A stretch of DNA of 64,000 bases from assembly GCA_018266375.1 (NCBI GenBank), contig JAFEAO010000002.1, positions 82,991 to 146,990 on the forward strand, read 5' to 3'. Shown piece after piece: positions 61,542 through 64,000 of the stretch (the first letter of the stretch is position 1; each line of letters starts with the position of its first letter). The position numbers and the translations under genes were made by a program. The DNA is from Bdellovibrionales bacterium. GTDB taxonomy: Bacteria; Bdellovibrionota; UBA1018; CAIMNF01. Below the pieces are notes generated by a model, which saw only the letters and a program-made list of their open reading frames with translations, searched no databases and was not told where the DNA came from.

Positions 61542-62288
61542 ATGGACTATGCCTCGTTCGTCAAAAAAACGGAGAGTCAGTATCTCGAAATGCTAGGCGG
61601 CGACGCGGGCAGTGTAAAAACGCCAGTTCTCCCCAAGCTCGGCACAAAGCCGCAAGGATCAGGTCCCGCCGGACGGCCGATCGTCCTCATCGTCGCGCCG
61701 CATCCCGATGATGAATGCTTGATGGGCGGATACGCGCTTCGGATGAAGCTCGAGTGGCAAGCGCGCGTGTGCGTGTTCGCGTTTACTCTCGGGAGCAAGA
61801 AAGAACGCCAGGCCGAGCGACTAGAAGAACTCAAAGATGCCTGCGCTGTTTTAAATTTCGAAGTCGTCGAAGGCGCGGATCTCACCGCGGTCGTCGCCGG
61901 TCTTAATCCCGATTTTATTTTCGCGCCTCATGCCGAGGACGGACACCCCGCACATCAGCGCGCTCATGAGGCCGCGGTCGCGGCGATGAACACCTATCTC
62001 AAAGCGCATCCCAAAAAAGTATTCCGTTTTTTACAGACGGAGTTCTGGCACGCGATGAAACAGCCGAATCTTTTAATTCCACTGAGCAGCGATGAGGTTG
62101 CGCTCATCGGGCTTGCGCTGATGAAGCACGTGGGCGAAGTCTCCCGCAATCCGTATCATCTCCGCTTGCCGTCTTGGTACATGGACCAAGTTCGCCGCGG
62201 AAGCGAGCAAGTAGCGGGAATGGGTCAGTCTGGTCATGGAGATTGGGTGTTCGGTCAGCTCTATTTGAGCACGACGTATGGTTTATGA
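61542..62288 (+). CDS. PIG-L (LmbE) family deacetylase
   Basis: 248 aa. The zinc site is VAPHPDDECLMGGYA, with a second His in FAPHAEDGHPAHQRAHEA. The family removes N-acetyl groups from GlcNAc-containing glycolipids or thiol cofactors (BshB, MshB and PIG-L). TAAAAT then AGGAAT precede ATG, so it has either a close -10 box or a short Shine-Dalgarno. The substrate is not clear from context, though nagB lies nearby. Confidence 0.9.
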   Translation: MDYASFVKKTESQYLEMLGGDAGSVKTPVLPKLGTKPQGSGPAGRPIVLIVAPHPDDECLMGGYALRMKLEWQARVCVFAFTLGSKKERQAERLEELKDACAVLNFEVVEGADLTAVVAGLNPDFIFAPHAEDGHPAHQRAHEAAVAAMNTYLKAHPKKVFRFLQTEFWHAMKQPNLLIPLSSDEVALIGLALMKHVGEVSRNPYHLRLPSWYMDQVRRGSEQVAGMGQSGHGDWVFGQLYLSTTYGL

Positions 62289-62332
62289 TGCGCCTGATGG
62301 CGCATGGCCGAGCCGCCAGCTTCGCCGTCTAT

Positions 62333-63055
62333 TTAGGTTTGCGAATCTGACGGTTCGCCGTAAATACACAGGTAATGTTTGAACGCAAAAAGCAGGGCGG
62401 TTGCACCGAAGAGGTGCCATATGCCATGACCTTGAAACCAGTGATTGGTCGGATCGCACATCGTGCGAGTCACATCGAGAATCGAAAAGGTAACCGCGAC
62501 CACCATCGACACGAGAGTACCCCAAAAATACACGCGGTTCGGAGTTTTTGGCGGGGCCGGAGCTTTGAGTTCGGACCACATAATATAGAGAATCTGTCCG
62601 AAGATATAGATTTGGATCGGGAAGTGTTCGTGGATTTTTAACGATACCGTCGTCAGAGCGGTAAAGCCAACGACCCAAATCCAAAAGAGTTTGATCCCGG
62701 CCGATCCCTTCGGCCATTTGTCGACGCGGTCGCGATTATACATGATCAAGAGGAACGTAAAGAGATACATCCCGAAGAAGTCAAACACCTGTGTGAGAAA
62801 GTTCACGCTTGCGTGGTAGACGAACGAAGTAAAGCCGACCCAAAAGAGAGCCTGGCTGAAAAAGCGGAAGAGCCTGTTGCCGTGTTTGCGGAGACGATAC
62901 CAGACGTAGGCACTTGCGCCCAAGTAGCCGAGGTTGGTCCAAGCATTGAATGGCGTAACAATAAAAGAGCAAAGGCGTTCTTCGCACCAGAGCACGTTGG
63001 GCGGGAAATGCTCAAACAACCAAAACCAAAAGCAACCGGGTCCGAAAGGTACCAT
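62333..63055 (-). CDS. Alkaline-ceramidase-like membrane protein (CREST superfamily)
   Basis: 240 aa with seven predicted TM helices. Signatures of the aPHC family are CEERLCSFIVTPFNAWTNLGYLGAS near the start, FVYHASVNFLTQVFDFFGMY (His and Asp of the zinc site) and FQGHGIWHLFGATALL near the end. It would cleave or remodel ceramide-type lipids in the membrane. The start overlaps the nagB stop as TAATG, so the pair is translationally coupled. The upstream extension to 63091 lies inside nagB. Confidence 0.82.
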   Translation of the reverse strand: MVPFGPGCFWFWLFEHFPPNVLWCEERLCSFIVTPFNAWTNLGYLGASAYVWYRLRKHGNRLFRFFSQALFWVGFTSFVYHASVNFLTQVFDFFGMYLFTFLLIMYNRDRVDKWPKGSAGIKLFWIWVVGFTALTTVSLKIHEHFPIQIYIFGQILYIMWSELKAPAPPKTPNRVYFWGTLVSMVVAVTFSILDVTRTMCDPTNHWFQGHGIWHLFGATALLFAFKHYLCIYGEPSDSQT

Positions 63056-63816
63056 TAGATTAAACTCGACGCCTCCTGATCCAAAAACCAAGTCGTGTTT
63101 TTGTGCTTTTGCAAGCCGCTCGCCGGACAGGTGCGAGAGCTCGGATCTTGGATGGCGGCGCGTACGGCGCCCGTTTTATTTTTGCCGAGGGCGACGATAA
63201 AAATCGTCTTGGATTCAAGCAGGGTGCCAATGCCCATGGTGATCGCGTTCTCGATCGGCTCGCGGCCGCGGAAGTTTGCCATCAGGGTATCGGGATGCAG
63301 TTTGATCAAACGGGTGCGCGAATCAAATTCTGAACCGGGTTCGTTAAATGCGATGTGACCGTTTGTTCCCAAGCCGAGAAGAGCGATATCGATGCCGCCG
63401 AGTTCGCTGATCTTGTTTTCGACGCGCTCGCATTCGGCGGTTGCGTCGGGTGCTTGCCCGTTGATCTGTTCTTGGAGATGGACGGGTTTTTTGAGTTTCG
63501 AATAAAAGTGCTGATTGAGGTAGGTCGCAAAACTTGAACCGCGATTCGACGAGGTCAGAGGATAGTACTCATCGAGGTTGATGCAAGTCCAAGTATCGGT
63601 GCGCAAAGCCTCCTGCGCATCGGTGATGAGTTTATAAAGAGGCAGCATGGTGTTGCCGGTCGGGAGCGCGACTACCGGATTGCGGCCGGCGTCGAGCATT
63701 TTGGTGATTTCGGATTTTAAGGTATCGACCAATGCATAGTACAACGCGTTGGCGTTATCAAAGCGCCAAAGGCGGGCTTGACTGCGATTCGGTCCACCGG
63801 CGGGGGCTTGGCTCAT
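63055..63816 (-). CDS. nagB: Glucosamine-6-phosphate deaminase family protein
   Basis: 253 aa from ATG 63816, which has GGAAAC 6 nt upstream (ATG 63828 has none). It shows VALPTGNTMLPLY, INLDEYYPL with catalytic Asp, DIALLGLGTNGHIAFNEPGSEFDSRTR and AITMGIGTLLESKTIFIVALGKNKT. These are NagB rather than 6-phosphogluconolactonase features. It converts glucosamine-6-phosphate to fructose-6-phosphate and ammonia. It is coupled to the ceramidase-like gene. Confidence 0.93.
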   Translation of the reverse strand: MSQAPAGGPNRSQARLWRFDNANALYYALVDTLKSEITKMLDAGRNPVVALPTGNTMLPLYKLITDAQEALRTDTWTCINLDEYYPLTSSNRGSSFATYLNQHFYSKLKKPVHLQEQINGQAPDATAECERVENKISELGGIDIALLGLGTNGHIAFNEPGSEFDSRTRLIKLHPDTLMANFRGREPIENAITMGIGTLLESKTIFIVALGKNKTGAVRAAIQDPSSRTCPASGLQKHKNTTWFLDQEASSLI

Positions 63817-63868
63817 GTATGTTTCCATTCTAGCACGAATCTTGATAGGATAGCGTGGGGTAAATCCA

Positions 63869-64000
63869 GTGGCAAACCTAAACGTGTCAGAAAAAAGTCT
63901 TCAGAATGTTTATGCGCCGAATAGTATTTGTTTCGGCTGCGGTCCCAGTAATCCAAAAGGGCTGAGGATTCAGAGTTTTGTCTTCCAGGATTCAAGTGCG
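63869..64000 (+). CDS. Hotdog-fold thioesterase, N-terminal part only (cut by right edge)
   Basis: 44 codons from GTG 63869 to the window end. NSICFGCGPSNPKGLRIQSF is the typical opening of PaaI/4HBT-type acyl-CoA thioesterases. A second in-frame GTG at 63884 is possible. Divergent from nagB with 52 bp between starts. Confidence 0.75.
   Translation, partial: MANLNVSEKSLQNVYAPNSICFGCGPSNPKGLRIQSFVFQDSSA

Noticed and set aside
1..64000. tRNA, rRNA, tmRNA, insertion sequences, integrases, attachment sites
   Set aside because: No cloverleaf, conserved rRNA stretch, transposase motif or paired terminal repeats were seen on reading both strands; a formal search was not possible.

Overview
This 64 kb window comes from a Gram-negative bacterium with about 53% G+C. 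It carries lptD, outer-membrane barrels, TolC, many lipobox lipoproteins and tatA. The mix also includes HD-GYP signalling, an L,D-transpeptidase, an exported phospholipase D, an alkaline-ceramidase-like protein, secreted c-type haem proteins and a DUF1501/DUF1552-like Tat substrate. Together these fit the Bdellovibrionota or a related former deltaproteobacterial lineage. That placement is inference, because there is no rRNA here. I saw no tRNA, rRNA, insertion sequence, prophage, CRISPR array or replication origin, so the window reads as ordinary chromosome.

Layout. 1-13.7 kb: methylcrotonyl-CoA carboxylase beta (cut by the left edge), two exported unknowns, a methyltransferase, an EamA transporter, a plsB-like/gpsA/mscS phospholipid and membrane operon, yraN, greB, a STAS protein, rsmI, a probable structured RNA, an HD-GYP phosphodiesterase and accD. 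13.7-22.6 kb: lptD, surE, an M23 lipoprotein, two unusual lipoproteins (one with a VWA domain), an ATP-grasp-like protein, an SMR (Gdx/SugE) exporter and a DTW tRNA-modifying enzyme. 22.6-29 kb: a DEAD-box helicase, an RRM protein, a PF04020 membrane protein, an exported protein with an in-frame stop, a membrane-fusion protein and metG.

28.9-33.7 kb: an arsR-tolC-RND efflux operon with no adaptor gene. 33.6-39.4 kb: a trehalose locus, with GH15 and DUF2127 genes divergent from otsA-otsB-marR. OtsA is fused to an N-terminal two-TM sensor-like region. 39.5-44.7 kb: an exported phospholipase D opposite an exported L,D-transpeptidase, then fluC/crcB and a methyltransferase. 44.7-56.7 kb: a long envelope block with a TPR/beta-barrel protein, a FecR-domain protein, lipoproteins, cytochrome-c-like proteins, a PT-rich lipoprotein with a duplicated domain, a Tat-exported DUF1501-type protein, a haem-motif barrel and tatA. 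56.7-64 kb: yceI, typA, rpmB, GNAT and HAD genes, a PIG-L deacetylase, a coupled nagB-ceramidase pair and a hotdog thioesterase cut by the right edge.

Two threads run through the window. First, many genes have a sigma70-like -10 box only 6-8 nt before the start codon and no Shine-Dalgarno sequence, which predicts leaderless mRNAs. Second, much of the content is envelope-directed. The 44.7-56.7 kb block is the best candidate for an undescribed system: an exported haem/Tat module whose gene order recalls the DUF1588/1585 plus DUF1552/1501 pairs of myxobacteria and planctomycetes.
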